A stretch of 64,000 nt of DNA, taken from contig NZ_LAKD02000044.1 in the NCBI RefSeq assembly GCF_000968685.2, positions 59,408 through 123,407 on the forward strand. The letters are read 5' to 3'. Origin of the DNA: Streptomyces antioxidans. Lineage in GTDB: Bacteria > Actinomycetota > Actinomycetes > Streptomycetales > Streptomycetaceae. Shown here piece after piece: positions 44,223-54,422 of the stretch. The notes beneath the pieces were generated by a model. It searched no databases. It saw only the letters and a list, made by a program, of their open reading frames with translations, and was not told the origin of the DNA. The translations under genes were made by a program, and so were the position numbers. Each line of letters opens with the position of its first letter. The stretch's first letter is position 1.

Positions 44223-44546
44223 CGTGCCGGGTCGCGGTGAGCACGAGGCCCTGCCGGATTGCGGTGAGCACGAGGTCGTGCCGGGTCGCGCGGAGCGCGG
44301 GGCCGTACGCGTGCCCGATGCACCCGTGGCTCAGCCCGCGTCCGTACGGACGTCCGATGAGCGGGAGGCCGTACCGGTGTGCGGTGCGCGCCGGGCCGTA
44401 CCGGCGTGTCGTGAGCGCCGGGCCGTATCGGTGTGCCATGGGCGTGCGGCCGTACCGGTGTGCCGCGAGCATCGGGCCGTACCGGCGTGGTGTGAGCGTG
44501 CGGCCTGACCCATATGCGGTGGGCCCGCGGTCGTACCGGCGGTATC
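44223..44546. repeat. 27-bp imperfect tandem repeat (minisatellite), about 11-12 units
   Basis: Units of 27 bp with consensus near CGTACCGGTGTGCCGTGAGC plus CGCGGGC recur at 44223, 44250, 44277, 44304, then with a 12-bp shift at 44343, 44370, 44397, 44424, 44451, 44478, 44505 (degenerate) and 44532. It fills most of the 469-bp gap between the ATL gene and adnA. Period 27 keeps all frames open, giving spurious 9-residue repeats on both strands. Confidence 0.8.
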
Positions 44547-44626
44547 CACAGCCATCCGGGTGAGGCCCCGCGGCGCATGAGAGGCTGTCCCGCACCCAGC
44601 GAACCCACCAGGACCGGCGATCCAAC

Positions 44627-47600
44627 GTGAGCTCCTCCCCCTCGTCCCTTCCGCGGCAGCGGCGGGCACGGCAGCCGTCCTCACGGCAGTCGGCCCAGGG
44701 CGGTTACCGCCTGCTCCGTCATCGGCCGGAGCCAGGTGCCCTTCCTGTCCTGGACGCACGGCAGCGCGCCGTGGTTGAGCATCGGGGCGGTCCTTTGCTG
44801 GTGCTCGCCGGGCCCGGCACGGGCAAGACGACGACGCTCGTGGAGGCGGTGGCCCGCCGGGTGCGCGAGGGCGCGGACCCCGAGCGGCTTCTGGTGCTCA
44901 CCTTCAGCCGTAAGGCGGCCGTCGAGCTGCGCGACCGCATGTCCGCGCGCCTGGGCGGCGCGAGCGCCCCGCGGGCCACGACCTTCCACTCCTATTGCTA
45001 CGCACTGGTCCGCGCCCACCAGGACGTCGATCTCTTCGTGGATCCGCTGCGGCTGCTCTCCGGACCGGAGCAGGACGTCGTCGTCCGGGAGCTGCTGGCC
45101 GGTCAGGCCGAGCTGGCGAGCGAGGGCCGGGCCTTCGTCCGCTGGCCGGACGACCTGCGCGCCTGCCTGACCACGCGGGGCTTCGCCGACGAGGTGCGCG
45201 CGGTGCTGGCCCGCAGCCGGGAGCTGGGCCTCGGCCCGCGGTCGCTGGGGGAGTTCGCCGAGCGCACCGGGCGCCCCGACTGGTCCGCGGCGGCCGGCTT
45301 CCTCGCCGAATACCTCGACGTCCTGGACGCCCAGGGGGTGCTGGACTACGCGGAGCTTGTGCACCGCGCGGTGCTGCTTGCCGGGCGACCGGAGGTCGCG
45401 GCCGAGCTGGCGGGGCGGTACGACGCCGTGTTCGTCGACGAGTACCAGGACACCGACGTGGCCCAGGGGCGGCTGCTGCGGGCGCTCGCGGGCGGCGGCA
45501 GGGAACTGCTCGCCTTCGGCGACCCCGATCAGTCGATCTACGCCTTCCGTGGCGCGGACGTGGGCGGCATCCTCGGCTTCCGCGAGGACTTCCCGCGAGC
45601 GGACGGGCGGCCCGCGGACATGGAGGTCCTTACCGTGTCCCGCAGGTCGGGGGCCGCGCTGCTCGCGGCCACCCGGCGGATCACCGGCCGGATGCCGCTC
45701 ACCCGGCTGCCCGCGCGAGCCGTAAGGGCGCACCGTGAGCTCGCGGCCGTCCGCGACGGCGGCCGCGTCGAGGCGTACACGTACCCCACCCCGGGCGCCG
45801 AGCTCGACAATGTGGCGGACATCCTGCGCCGCGCCCATCTGGAGGACGGGATGCCGTGGCGCGAGATGGCCGTCCTGGTGCGCGCCGGGGGGCGCTCGAT
45901 TCCGGGCGTGCGCCGGGCGCTCACCTCGGCCGGAGTCCCCGTCGACGTGGACGGCGATGACATCCCGCTGCGCCATGAGCCCGCCGTGGCCCCCTTGCTG
46001 ACGGCGCTGCGGGCGGCCGCCACGGCCGCGCTGCCGGACAGCGGCGGGCTGTCCGCGGTCCTCGGCGTCGAGACCGCCCTGACGCTGCTCGCCTCGCCCC
46101 TCGGCGGTATGGACGCCGCCGATCTGCGCCGCCTGGGCCGTGCCCTGCGCGAGGAGGAGCGGTCCGCCGGGCGGGCGGTGCCGCGCCCCTCCGACGTCCT
46201 GCTCGCCGAGGCGCTCGCCGAGCCGGAGCGGCTGGCCGTTCACGACCCGGCGTACGCGCGCGGCGCGCAGACCCTCGGGCGGCTGCTGCGCACGGCCCAC
46301 GAGACGCTGGTCCGGGGCGGCACCGCGGAACAGACGCTGTGGGAGCTGTGGGACGGCACCCCCTGGCCCGGCCGGCTGGAGCGGGCCGCCCTGCGCGGCG
46401 GCACCGCCGGGCGGAACGCCGACCGCGACCTGGACGCGGTGTGCGCGCTGTTCGAGACCGCCGCGCGCGCCGAGGAGCGCACCGGCGGCCGCGGCGCCCT
46501 CAACTTCCTGGAGGAGATCGACGCCCAGGACATAGCCGCCGACACCCTCTCCCGCCGGACAGCCCGCCCCGACGCCGTACGGCTGATGACCGCCCACCGC
46601 TCCAAGGGGCTGGAATGGGCCCTGGTGGTCGTCGCGGGGGTGCAGGAGGGGCTGTGGCCCGATCTGCGGCGGCGCGGCTCGCTCCTGGAGGCCGACCGGA
46701 TCGGCAGGGACGGGCTGGCCGAGCCGCTGCCGCCGGGCGCGCTGCTGGCCGAGGAGCGGCGGCTGTTCTACGTGGCGACGACGCGTGCCAAGGAGCGGCT
46801 TGTGGTCACCGCCGTCAAGGCCGCGTCCGAGGACGGGGACCAGCCCTCCCGCTTCCTCGCCGAACTGGGCGTCCCGCCCACCGACGTCACCCACCGGCCG
46901 CGCCGTCCGCTGTCCGTCGCCGCGCTCGTCGCCGAGCTGCGCGCCACCACCGTCGACCCGGACGCCTCGGAGGCGCTGCGGGACGCCGCAGCGCGCCGCC
47001 TGGCGCGGCTCGCTGCGCTGCGCGACGAGGAGGGCCGCCCGCTGGTCCAGGCCGCCCACCCCCACCGCTGGTGGGGGCTGTACGAGCCGACCCACAGCGA
47101 GGTCCCGCTGCGCGACCGGGACCGGCCCGTGGCGCTGTCCGGCAGCGCGCTCGACCAGCTCGTCAACACCTGCTCGCTCCAGTGGTTCCTGGGGCGCGAG
47201 GTGAAGGCGGACGCGCCCTCGACGGCCGCCCAGGGCTTCGGCAACGTCGTGCACGTCCTGGCCGACGAGGTCGCCTCCGGCCGCACCCCGGCCGATCTCG
47301 CGGTCCTCATGGAGCGCCTGGACTCCGTATGGGACGCGCTCGCCTTCGACGCCCCCTGGAAGTCACGGCAGGAGAAGGAGCAGGCGCGGGCGGCCCTGGA
47401 GCGCTTTCTGCGGTGGCATGTGATGGAGCGCGGCGGCCGCACCCCGGTCGCCACCGAGCACCCCTTCGATGTCACGCTCGAAGCCGACGTCTATAAGGTG
47501 CGCATCCGCGGCAGCGTGGACCGCGTCGAGACGGACGCCCAGGGGCGCGCCTATGTGGTCGACTTCAAGACCGGTAAGCAGGCCGTGACCCGTGGCGACG

Positions 47601-47929
47601 TCGAGCACCACCCCCAACTGGCGGTCTATCAGCTGGCGGTGCGCGAGGGCGCCGTGGACGACGTCTTCGACGGCGGACGCCCCGAGCCGGGCGGTGCGGA
47701 GCTCGTCCAGCTGCGCCAGGGCGCGGCCAAGAAGGACGGCGGCGACGACGTCCCCAAGGTCCAGGCCCAGGAGCCGCCGGACGGGGAGTGGGTGGGGCGG
47801 CTGCTCGCTACCGCGGCCGGGCGCGTCCTGGACGAGCGGTTCACCCCGAGCACGGGCGACCACTGCGAGCGCTGTGCCTTCCGGGCCGCGTGCAGCGCGC
47901 GGGCGGAGGGGCGCCATGTGGTCGAGTGA
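44627..47929 (+). CDS. adnA: AdnA: UvrD-like helicase/RecB-like nuclease subunit
   Basis: 1100 residues from a GTG. LAGPGTGKTTTL near 58-70 is Walker A, FVDEYQDTD motif II, FGDPDQSIYAF motif III, and VRLMTAHRSKGLEWALVVV motif V. The C-terminal PD-(D/E)XK nuclease has VDRVETDAQGRAYVVDFKTG and QLAVYQLAV. A Cys near 848 (TCSLQWF) with HCERCAFRAAC near 1083-1093 forms the Fe-S staple. With AdnB it makes the actinobacterial dual-motor helicase-nuclease for processing double-strand breaks, replacing RecBCD. From memory, adnAB appears essential in Streptomyces (SCO5183-SCO5184). Confidence 0.9.
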   Translation: MSSSPSSLPRQRRARQPSSRQSAQGGYRLLRHRPEPGALPVLDARQRAVVEHRGGPLLVLAGPGTGKTTTLVEAVARRVREGADPERLLVLTFSRKAAVELRDRMSARLGGASAPRATTFHSYCYALVRAHQDVDLFVDPLRLLSGPEQDVVVRELLAGQAELASEGRAFVRWPDDLRACLTTRGFADEVRAVLARSRELGLGPRSLGEFAERTGRPDWSAAAGFLAEYLDVLDAQGVLDYAELVHRAVLLAGRPEVAAELAGRYDAVFVDEYQDTDVAQGRLLRALAGGGRELLAFGDPDQSIYAFRGADVGGILGFREDFPRADGRPADMEVLTVSRRSGAALLAATRRITGRMPLTRLPARAVRAHRELAAVRDGGRVEAYTYPTPGAELDNVADILRRAHLEDGMPWREMAVLVRAGGRSIPGVRRALTSAGVPVDVDGDDIPLRHEPAVAPLLTALRAAATAALPDSGGLSAVLGVETALTLLASPLGGMDAADLRRLGRALREEERSAGRAVPRPSDVLLAEALAEPERLAVHDPAYARGAQTLGRLLRTAHETLVRGGTAEQTLWELWDGTPWPGRLERAALRGGTAGRNADRDLDAVCALFETAARAEERTGGRGALNFLEEIDAQDIAADTLSRRTARPDAVRLMTAHRSKGLEWALVVVAGVQEGLWPDLRRRGSLLEADRIGRDGLAEPLPPGALLAEERRLFYVATTRAKERLVVTAVKAASEDGDQPSRFLAELGVPPTDVTHRPRRPLSVAALVAELRATTVDPDASEALRDAAARRLARLAALRDEEGRPLVQAAHPHRWWGLYEPTHSEVPLRDRDRPVALSGSALDQLVNTCSLQWFLGREVKADAPSTAAQGFGNVVHVLADEVASGRTPADLAVLMERLDSVWDALAFDAPWKSRQEKEQARAALERFLRWHVMERGGRTPVATEHPFDVTLEADVYKVRIRGSVDRVETDAQGRAYVVDFKTGKQAVTRGDVEHHPQLAVYQLAVREGAVDDVFDGGRPEPGGAELVQLRQGAAKKDGGDDVPKVQAQEPPDGEWVGRLLATAAGRVLDERFTPSTGDHCERCAFRAACSARAEGRHVVE

Positions 47930-48093
47930 CACTGCACGGGCTGGGGGCGCCATGTGGTGGGGTGACGCCGTCGCGCACGGGGTTGGGGCGGCGCGGCACC
48001 GGGCCGACGACGTCGCCCGTCGGGCCGTTGCCCCGGGGCGGCCGTCGACCGGCGTGGCGGGGCGTGTCGGTGGGCACCGATAGCCTCACTGGA

Positions 48094-51000
48094 GTGTCAG
48101 CCCGCATCACCGATCCCGAGGAGCTCAAGGAACTCCTCGGGATCCCGTTCACCCCGGAGCAGGTGGCGTGCATCACCGCACCGCCCGCCCCGCAGGTGAT
48201 CGTCGCCGGGGCGGGTTCCGGAAAGACCACGGTGATGGCCGCCCGCGTCGTCTGGCTGGTCGGCACCGGACAGGTCGCGCCCGACCGGGTGCTCGGCCTG
48301 ACCTTCACCAACAAGGCCGCCGGAGAGCTCGCGGAGCGCGTCCGTAAGGCCCTCATCACGGCGGGCATCGTGGACCCGGACCCGGATCCGGGCGCCACCG
48401 AGGAGGCGCCGGGCGAGCCCGTCATCTCCACGTACCACGCCTTCGCCGGACAGCTGCTCAAGGACCACGGGCTGCGCATCGGCCTCGAGCCGAGCGCCCG
48501 GCTGCTCGCCGACGCCACCCGCTTCCAGCTCGCGGCGCGCGTCCTGCGTTCCGCCCCCGGCCCGTATCCGGCGCTCACCCGCCCGTTCTCCGACCTGGTC
48601 ACCGATCTGCTCGCGCTCGACGCCGAGCTCGCCGAGCACCTGGTCCCCACCGGGCGGCTGCGCGCGTACGACACCGAGCTGCTGCGGACGCTGGAGGGCA
48701 CCCGGCTCACCAACGAGGCGCTGCGCAGGGTGCCCGAGGCCGCCCGCGCCCGCCAGGAGCTGCTGGGCCTGGTCGAGGCGTACCGCGAGGAGAAGCGCCG
48801 CCGCGATCTGCTCGACTTCGGCGACCAGATCGCCCATTCGGCCACTCTGGCCCTGGACCACCCGGAGGTCGGCCGGATCCTGCGCGAGCAGTTCGCGGTC
48901 GTCCTGCTCGACGAGTACCAGGACACCTCCGTCGCCCAGCGGCTGCTGCTGTCCGGCCTCTTCGGCGGCGGCACCGGACACCCCGTCACCGCCGTCGGCG
49001 ACCCCTGCCAGGCCATCTACGGCTGGCGCGGCGCCTCCGTGGCCAACCTGGACGACTTCCCCGAGCACTTCCGGCACGCCGACGACAGCCCGGCGAGGCG
49101 CTTCGCGCTCAGCGAGAACCGGCGCAGCGGCGGCCGCCTCCTGGACCTCGCCAACGGGCTGGCCGCCCCGCTGCGCGCGATGCACGAGGGCGTCGAGGCG
49201 CTGCGCCCCGCGCCCGGCGCCGAGCGGGACGGAGCGGTGCGCTGTGCGCTGCTGCCCACCCACGCCGAGGAGCTGGCCTGGCTCGCCGACTCCCTCGCCC
49301 ACCTGGTGCGCACCGGCACCCCACCCGGTGAGATCGCGGTGCTGTGCCGTACGGCGGGTGACTTCGCGCGGATCCAGGGCGCATTGGTGGAGCGAGACGT
49401 TCCGGTGGAGGTGGTGGGCCTGTCGGGGCTGCTGCACCTGCCGGAGGTCGCCGATCTGGTGGCCGTCTGCGAGGTACTCCAGGACCCGGGGGCCAACGCC
49501 GCGCTGGTCCGTCTGCTCACCGGGCCGCGCTGGCGGATCGGCCCCCGCGACCTCGCGCTGCTCGGCCGCCGCGCCCGTGCGCTGGTCTCTTACGGCGGTC
49601 ATGACGGGGCGGAGGACGATCCGGACCGACGGCTCGCCGAGGCCGTCGAGGGCACCGACCCCGCCGAGGTGATCTCCCTCGCCGACGCCCTCGACACCTT
49701 CCTGGAGGCGGGCGGCGGCCCGGACGACGGGCTGCCCTTCTCGGCCGACGCACGGGTCCGGTTCGCCCGGCTCGCCGCCGAACTCCGCGAGCTGCGCCGC
49801 TCGCTGGCCGATCCGCTGATGGACGTCCTCCACCGGGTCCTGGCCACCACGGGTCTCGAGGTCGAGCTGTCCGCCTCACCGCACGCCCTGGCCGCACGCC
49901 GCCGCGAGACCCTTGGCAACTTCCTGGACGTCGCGGCGGCCTTCGCGGGCCGGGAGGGCGGCGCGGCCTTGGACGGCGCGGCGGCGGGTGGTGCGGCGGC
50001 GGGGGACGCGGCCATGGGCGGCGCGGCGGTGGGGGGCGCGGCCACCCTGCAGGGCTTCCTCGGCTTCCTGCGCACCGCCGCGCAGTACGAGAAGGGGCTC
50101 GACAACGCCCTGCCCGGCGGCGAGGACACGGTCAAGGTGCTCACCGCCCACAAGGCCAAGGGGCTGGAGTGGGATGTGGTGGCGGTGCCTGGGCTGGTCG
50201 CCAAGCAGTTCCCGAGCGAGCAGTCCCGCGAGTCCTGGACGGCGAACGCCAAGGTGCTGCCGCACGAACTGCGCGGGGACGCGCGGACCCTCCCGGACGT
50301 CACCGCCTGGGACGGCAAGGGGATCGCCGCCTTCAAGGACGCCATGAAGGGGCATCAGCGGACCGAGGAGCTGCGGCTTGGCTATGTGACCTTCACCCGG
50401 CCGCGCTCGCTGCTGCTCGGCTCCGGGCACTGGTGGGGCCCCAGCCAGAAGCGTCCGCGCGGCCCGTCGGGCTTCCTGGACGCACTGCGCGAGCACTGCG
50501 AGGCCGGGTACGGCGAGATCGAGGCATGGGCCGAACCGCCGGAGGAGGGCGCGGAGAACCCGGCCCTGCGGACGTCGGAGGCCGACCTGGCCTGGCCGCT
50601 TCCGCTGGACCCGGCGGCGCTGCGCCACCGGCGCCACGCCGCCGATGTGGTGCTCGCCCATCTGGCGCGCATCGAGGCGGCGGGGGAGGGGCCGACCGCG
50701 CGGGACGGGGGGCACCCCTCGGCGGACGGGAACCTCTTTCCGGAGCCGCCGGAGGAGCTTGAACCGCCGGAGGAGCGTGAGCCCCCGGAGGACCCGGAGT
50801 GGCCCGAGCCTCCGGAGGATCCTTACGGTTCGTACGAGGACGGGCGGTACGACGACACGTCGCCCCCCGACCCTTACGACGTACCAGAACCCGGCGTACC
50901 GGAGCCCGGCGTACCAGAACCCGGCGCCCCGGATCCTGGTGTGCCCGATCTCACACAAGGCCCCGTCGAGGACGAGCTGGCGCCCGAGGAGGCCCGGCTG

Positions 51001-51858
51001 GTCGGCTCCTGGGACCGCGATCTGGACGCGCTCGCCGGAGAGCTGCGCCGGGCTCGGGAGACCGTCCACGAAGTGCCGCTGCCGGGCACGCTCACCGCGT
51101 CACAGCTGCTGCGCCTCGCCGCCGACCCGGACGGCTTCGCACGGGAACTGGCCCGCCCCATGCCCCGGCCGCCGCGCCCCGCCGCGCGGCGCGGCACCCG
51201 CTTCCACGCCTGGGTGGAGGCGCGCTTCGAGGCGCTGCCGCTGCCCTTCCTCGGCCCGGACGAGCTTCCGGGCGGCGAGGACGACGAGGCGGAGATCGCC
51301 GACGAGCGGGATCTGGCCGCGCTCAAGGAGGCGTTCGCCCGCACGCCGTACGCCCGTCGCACCCCTTACCGCGTGGAGGCGCCGGTCCAGCTGACCCTGG
51401 CGGGCCGCACCATCCGCGGCCGGATCGACGCGGTGTACCGCGAGTCCGGCACGGGCCCCGACGACGGCCCGCGTTACGAGATCGTCGACTGGAAGACCGG
51501 CCGCTCGCAGGACGCCGACCCGCTCCAGCTGGCCATCTACCGCGTCGCCTGGGCCGAACAGCACGGACTGCCCCTGTCGGCGGTCACGGCGGCCTTCGTG
51601 TACGTACGCAGCGGTGAGGTGGTCCGCCCCGCCGGGCTGCCCGGCCGGGCCGGGCTCGAGCGCGTCCTGCTCGGGGAGCCGGGGGACACGGACGTCGGCG
51701 GGGAAGCGGACGTCGGCGCGGACGCGGAGGCCGTCGGGGACGGAGACACGGACCTCGGCGGGTACACAGACCGGGACGCCGACACGACCGGAGACGCCGA
51801 CACGAGCGGAAATGACCGAATCGATACCGGAACCGTCACCGAGAGCGAGCGCACCTGA
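48094..51858 (+). CDS. adnB: AdnB: UvrD-like helicase/RecB-like nuclease subunit
   Basis: 1254 residues from the GTG at 48094; TAGCCT (48081-48086) ends 8 nt before it, so the message may be leaderless. Walker A is VAGAGSGKTTV, motif II LLDEYQDTS, motif III VGDPCQAIYGWRG, motif V VKVLTAHKAKGLEWDVVAV. The nuclease motif YEIVDWKTGRSQ lies near 1129; no Cys cluster is present. Unusual inserts: an Ala/Gly stretch near 630-650, a Pro/Glu-rich PEPPEE segment near 885-960 with VPEPG repeats, and an Asp/Gly-rich acidic tail. It follows adnA by 164 bp, a gap that contains a decayed copy of the adnA 3' end. Confidence 0.9.
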   Translation: MSARITDPEELKELLGIPFTPEQVACITAPPAPQVIVAGAGSGKTTVMAARVVWLVGTGQVAPDRVLGLTFTNKAAGELAERVRKALITAGIVDPDPDPGATEEAPGEPVISTYHAFAGQLLKDHGLRIGLEPSARLLADATRFQLAARVLRSAPGPYPALTRPFSDLVTDLLALDAELAEHLVPTGRLRAYDTELLRTLEGTRLTNEALRRVPEAARARQELLGLVEAYREEKRRRDLLDFGDQIAHSATLALDHPEVGRILREQFAVVLLDEYQDTSVAQRLLLSGLFGGGTGHPVTAVGDPCQAIYGWRGASVANLDDFPEHFRHADDSPARRFALSENRRSGGRLLDLANGLAAPLRAMHEGVEALRPAPGAERDGAVRCALLPTHAEELAWLADSLAHLVRTGTPPGEIAVLCRTAGDFARIQGALVERDVPVEVVGLSGLLHLPEVADLVAVCEVLQDPGANAALVRLLTGPRWRIGPRDLALLGRRARALVSYGGHDGAEDDPDRRLAEAVEGTDPAEVISLADALDTFLEAGGGPDDGLPFSADARVRFARLAAELRELRRSLADPLMDVLHRVLATTGLEVELSASPHALAARRRETLGNFLDVAAAFAGREGGAALDGAAAGGAAAGDAAMGGAAVGGAATLQGFLGFLRTAAQYEKGLDNALPGGEDTVKVLTAHKAKGLEWDVVAVPGLVAKQFPSEQSRESWTANAKVLPHELRGDARTLPDVTAWDGKGIAAFKDAMKGHQRTEELRLGYVTFTRPRSLLLGSGHWWGPSQKRPRGPSGFLDALREHCEAGYGEIEAWAEPPEEGAENPALRTSEADLAWPLPLDPAALRHRRHAADVVLAHLARIEAAGEGPTARDGGHPSADGNLFPEPPEELEPPEEREPPEDPEWPEPPEDPYGSYEDGRYDDTSPPDPYDVPEPGVPEPGVPEPGAPDPGVPDLTQGPVEDELAPEEARLVGSWDRDLDALAGELRRARETVHEVPLPGTLTASQLLRLAADPDGFARELARPMPRPPRPAARRGTRFHAWVEARFEALPLPFLGPDELPGGEDDEAEIADERDLAALKEAFARTPYARRTPYRVEAPVQLTLAGRTIRGRIDAVYRESGTGPDDGPRYEIVDWKTGRSQDADPLQLAIYRVAWAEQHGLPLSAVTAAFVYVRSGEVVRPAGLPGRAGLERVLLGEPGDTDVGGEADVGADAEAVGDGDTDLGGYTDRDADTTGDADTSGNDRIDTGTVTESERT

Positions 51859-51912
51859 GCACCCCGGAGGCCCCCGCCCCCGCCCCGCCGCGGGCCGGAT
51901 AGGCTCACATGC

Positions 51913-53316
51913 ATGAGCAACACCCCGGACACGGACAACGCCGTCCGCGCCTTCGCGGACGGCCATCGCGCCGCCTTCCTCGCCGAGCTCTCCGAGTGGC
52001 TGCGCATCCCGTCCGTATCCGCCGACCCGGCCCGCGCCGAGGACGTCAGGCGCGGTGCCCGGTGGCTCAGGGACCACCTGGCCGCCACGGGCTTCCCGGT
52101 GACTGAGATATGGGACACACCGGGCGCCCCGGCCGTGTTCGCCGAATGGCCGTCCGGTGATCCCGACGCCCTTACGGTGCTCGTCTACGGTCACCACGAC
52201 GTCCAGCCCGCCGACCGCGCGGACGGCTGGCGCACCGACCCCTTCGAGCCCGTCATCGAGGACGGCAGGCTCTACGCCCGCGGCGCCGCCGATGACAAGG
52301 GGCAGGTCCTCTTCCACACCCTGGGGATACGGGCGCACCTGGCCGTGACCGGCCGCAGCGCGCCCGCGGTGAACCTCAAGCTGCTGATCGAGGGCGAGGA
52401 GGAGTCCGGCTCCCCGCACTTCCCCGAGCTGGTCCGCGCGCACGCCGAACGGCTGGGCTGCGACACCGTGATCGTCTCCGACACCGGGATGTGGTCCGAG
52501 GACACCCCGACCGTCTGCACCGGCATGCGGGGCCTGGTCGAGTGCCAGATCGACCTCCACGGCCCCGGCCAGGACATCCACTCCGGCTCCTTCGGCGGCG
52601 CGGTGCCCAACCCGGCCACCGAGGCCGCCCGGCTGGCCGCCGCGCTGCACGACGACGACCGTAAGGTGGCCATCCCCGGCTTCTACGACGGCGTCGTGGA
52701 GCCGACCGACCATGAGCGCGAGCTCTTCGCCGAGCTGCCCTTCGACGAGGCGGGCTGGCTGCGGACCGCGCATTCTCGGGCCGCGCTCGGCGAGGCCGGG
52801 TACTCCACCCTGGAGCGGATCTGGGCCCGTCCGACCGCCGAGGTCAACGGCATCGCCGGGGGCTACCAGGGGCCGGGCGGAAAGACCATCGTGCCCTCGG
52901 CCGCCCAGCTGAAGCTGTCCTTCCGGCTGGTGGCGGGGCAGGAGGTGGAGAAGGTCCAGTCGGCCGTGCGGGACTGGGCCGCCGCGCTGATCCCGGCCGG
53001 GATCCACCATGAGATCACCTATTGGGGCGCCACCCGCCCCTGTCTGACCCCGCTGGACCACCCCGCGCTCCAGTCGGTCGTGCGCGCCATGGGGCGTGCC
53101 TTCGGCCAGAAGATCCTGTTCACCCGAGAGGGCGGATCGGGCCCCGCCGCCGATCTCCAGGACATCCTCGGCGCTCCGGTGCTCTTCCTGGGCATCTCGG
53201 TGCCGTCCGACGGCTGGCACGCGCCCAACGAGAAGGTCGAGCTCGGCCTGCTCATGAAGGGCGCAGAGACGGCCGCCCACCTCTGGGCCGAGCTCGCCGA
53301 GAAGGGACGGGAATAG
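51913..53316 (+). CDS. M20 family dipeptidase
   Basis: 467 residues. VLVYGHHDVQP holds the first zinc His and its Asp, ARGAADDKGQ the bridging Asp, EGEEESGS the catalytic Glu and next ligand, and the dimerisation domain lies between. The last ligand is in SVPSDGWHAPNEK. This is the M20 CNDP/PepV-like group, dizinc exopeptidases cleaving dipeptides in the cytosol. TAGGCT (51900-51905) ends 8 nt before the ATG, so the transcript is probably leaderless. From memory Rv3200c, not an M20 peptidase, lies here in M. tuberculosis. Confidence 0.9.
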   Translation: MSNTPDTDNAVRAFADGHRAAFLAELSEWLRIPSVSADPARAEDVRRGARWLRDHLAATGFPVTEIWDTPGAPAVFAEWPSGDPDALTVLVYGHHDVQPADRADGWRTDPFEPVIEDGRLYARGAADDKGQVLFHTLGIRAHLAVTGRSAPAVNLKLLIEGEEESGSPHFPELVRAHAERLGCDTVIVSDTGMWSEDTPTVCTGMRGLVECQIDLHGPGQDIHSGSFGGAVPNPATEAARLAAALHDDDRKVAIPGFYDGVVEPTDHERELFAELPFDEAGWLRTAHSRAALGEAGYSTLERIWARPTAEVNGIAGGYQGPGGKTIVPSAAQLKLSFRLVAGQEVEKVQSAVRDWAAALIPAGIHHEITYWGATRPCLTPLDHPALQSVVRAMGRAFGQKILFTREGGSGPAADLQDILGAPVLFLGISVPSDGWHAPNEKVELGLLMKGAETAAHLWAELAEKGRE

Positions 53317-53367
53317 CTTGCTCTGTTATGTGAACCACCCATTGCACTGGGGGAGTTGGAAGCAGTC

Positions 53368-54303
53368 GTGACCACCTCGACCGACCACGCCGCCGACCGG
53401 CCGATCACGCTCAGCGCCCCGAGCGGCATCGACCGCTCCGCGCACCACCGCTTGGACGAGGCGTGGCTGGCCGCGGCCTGGAGCCACCCGACGACGCGCG
53501 TCTTCGTGGTCTCCGGCGGCCAGGCCCTGGTCGACGACACCCCGGACGGCCGTACCGAACTCGTCATGACCCCGTCCTTCGAGGCCCCGCCCACCGAGAC
53601 CCACCGCTACTTCCTGGGCACCGACCAGGAGGGCGTGCGCTACTTCGCGCTCCAGAAGGACTCCCTGCCGGGGCGGATGGACCAGTCCGCGCGCCCCGCC
53701 GGGCTGCGCGAGGCGGGCGTGCTGCTGTCCGAGCGTGACGCGGGGCTGCTGGTGCACGCGGTCGCGCTGGAGAACTGGCAGCGGCTGCACCGCTTCTGCT
53801 CACGCTGCGGTCAGCGCACGGTGATCGCAGCGGCGGGCCATATCCGCCGCTGCCCGGCGTGCGGGGCCGAGCACTACCCCCGCACCGACCCCGCCGTGAT
53901 CATGCTGGTGAAGGACGAACAGGACCGGGCGCTGCTGGGGCGCCAGGTGCACTGGCCGGAGGGGCGCTTCTCGACGCTGGCGGGCTTCGTGGAGCCGGGC
54001 GAGTCGATCGAGCAGGCCGTGGTCCGCGAGGTGGCGGAGGAGGCGGGCGTCACGGTCGGCGAGGTCGATTACGTGGCCAGCCAGCCGTGGCCGTTCCCGT
54101 CCAGTCTGATGCTCGGCTTCATGGCCCGGGCCACGTCCTCCCGGATCCAGGTGGACGGGGAGGAGATCCACGAGGCCCGCTGGTTCTCCCGGGAGGACCT
54201 GCGGGCCGCGATCGAGTCCGGGGAAGTTTTGCCTCCCTCCGGCATCTCGATCGCGGCCCGGCTGATCGAGCTCTGGTACGGCGGGCCGCTGCCGCGGGGC
54301 TGA
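53368..54303 (+). CDS. nudC: NAD(+) diphosphatase / NAD-cap hydrolase NudC
   Basis: 311 residues from a GTG with GGAAG upstream. The zinc ribbon uses Cys144, Cys147, Cys162 and Cys165 (FCSRCGQ ... RCPACGAEHYPR). The Nudix box spans about 206-228 (GFVEPGESIEQAVVREVAEE then AG), followed by SQPWPFPSSLM, the NudC-specific signature. NudC splits NADH to NMNH and AMP and removes NAD caps from RNA 5' ends. It corresponds to Rv3199c (from memory) and stands in the conserved adnB-nudC-mrx1-uvrD2 order. Confidence 0.94.
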   Translation: MTTSTDHAADRPITLSAPSGIDRSAHHRLDEAWLAAAWSHPTTRVFVVSGGQALVDDTPDGRTELVMTPSFEAPPTETHRYFLGTDQEGVRYFALQKDSLPGRMDQSARPAGLREAGVLLSERDAGLLVHAVALENWQRLHRFCSRCGQRTVIAAAGHIRRCPACGAEHYPRTDPAVIMLVKDEQDRALLGRQVHWPEGRFSTLAGFVEPGESIEQAVVREVAEEAGVTVGEVDYVASQPWPFPSSLMLGFMARATSSRIQVDGEEIHEARWFSREDLRAAIESGEVLPPSGISIAARLIELWYGGPLPRG

Positions 54304-54422
54304 GGCGGGGGCAGCGCGACTGACGCAGACCGCGCGGCTGACGCGGAGGCGCGTCACCGAGACGATGCGGACGTTGTGATCACCGGTTCTCGGCGGTCGA
54401 CGGCCAGAGTGGAGGCAGCGGC

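Noticed and set aside
44224..44508. Open frame with 9-residue repeats (REAVPVCGAR type)
   Set aside because: The frame exists only because the underlying 27-bp repeat has a period divisible by three; both strands show equivalent repeat frames.
44223..44546. Possible CRISPR array
   Set aside because: Units are contiguous and diverged, with no unique spacers and no cas genes.
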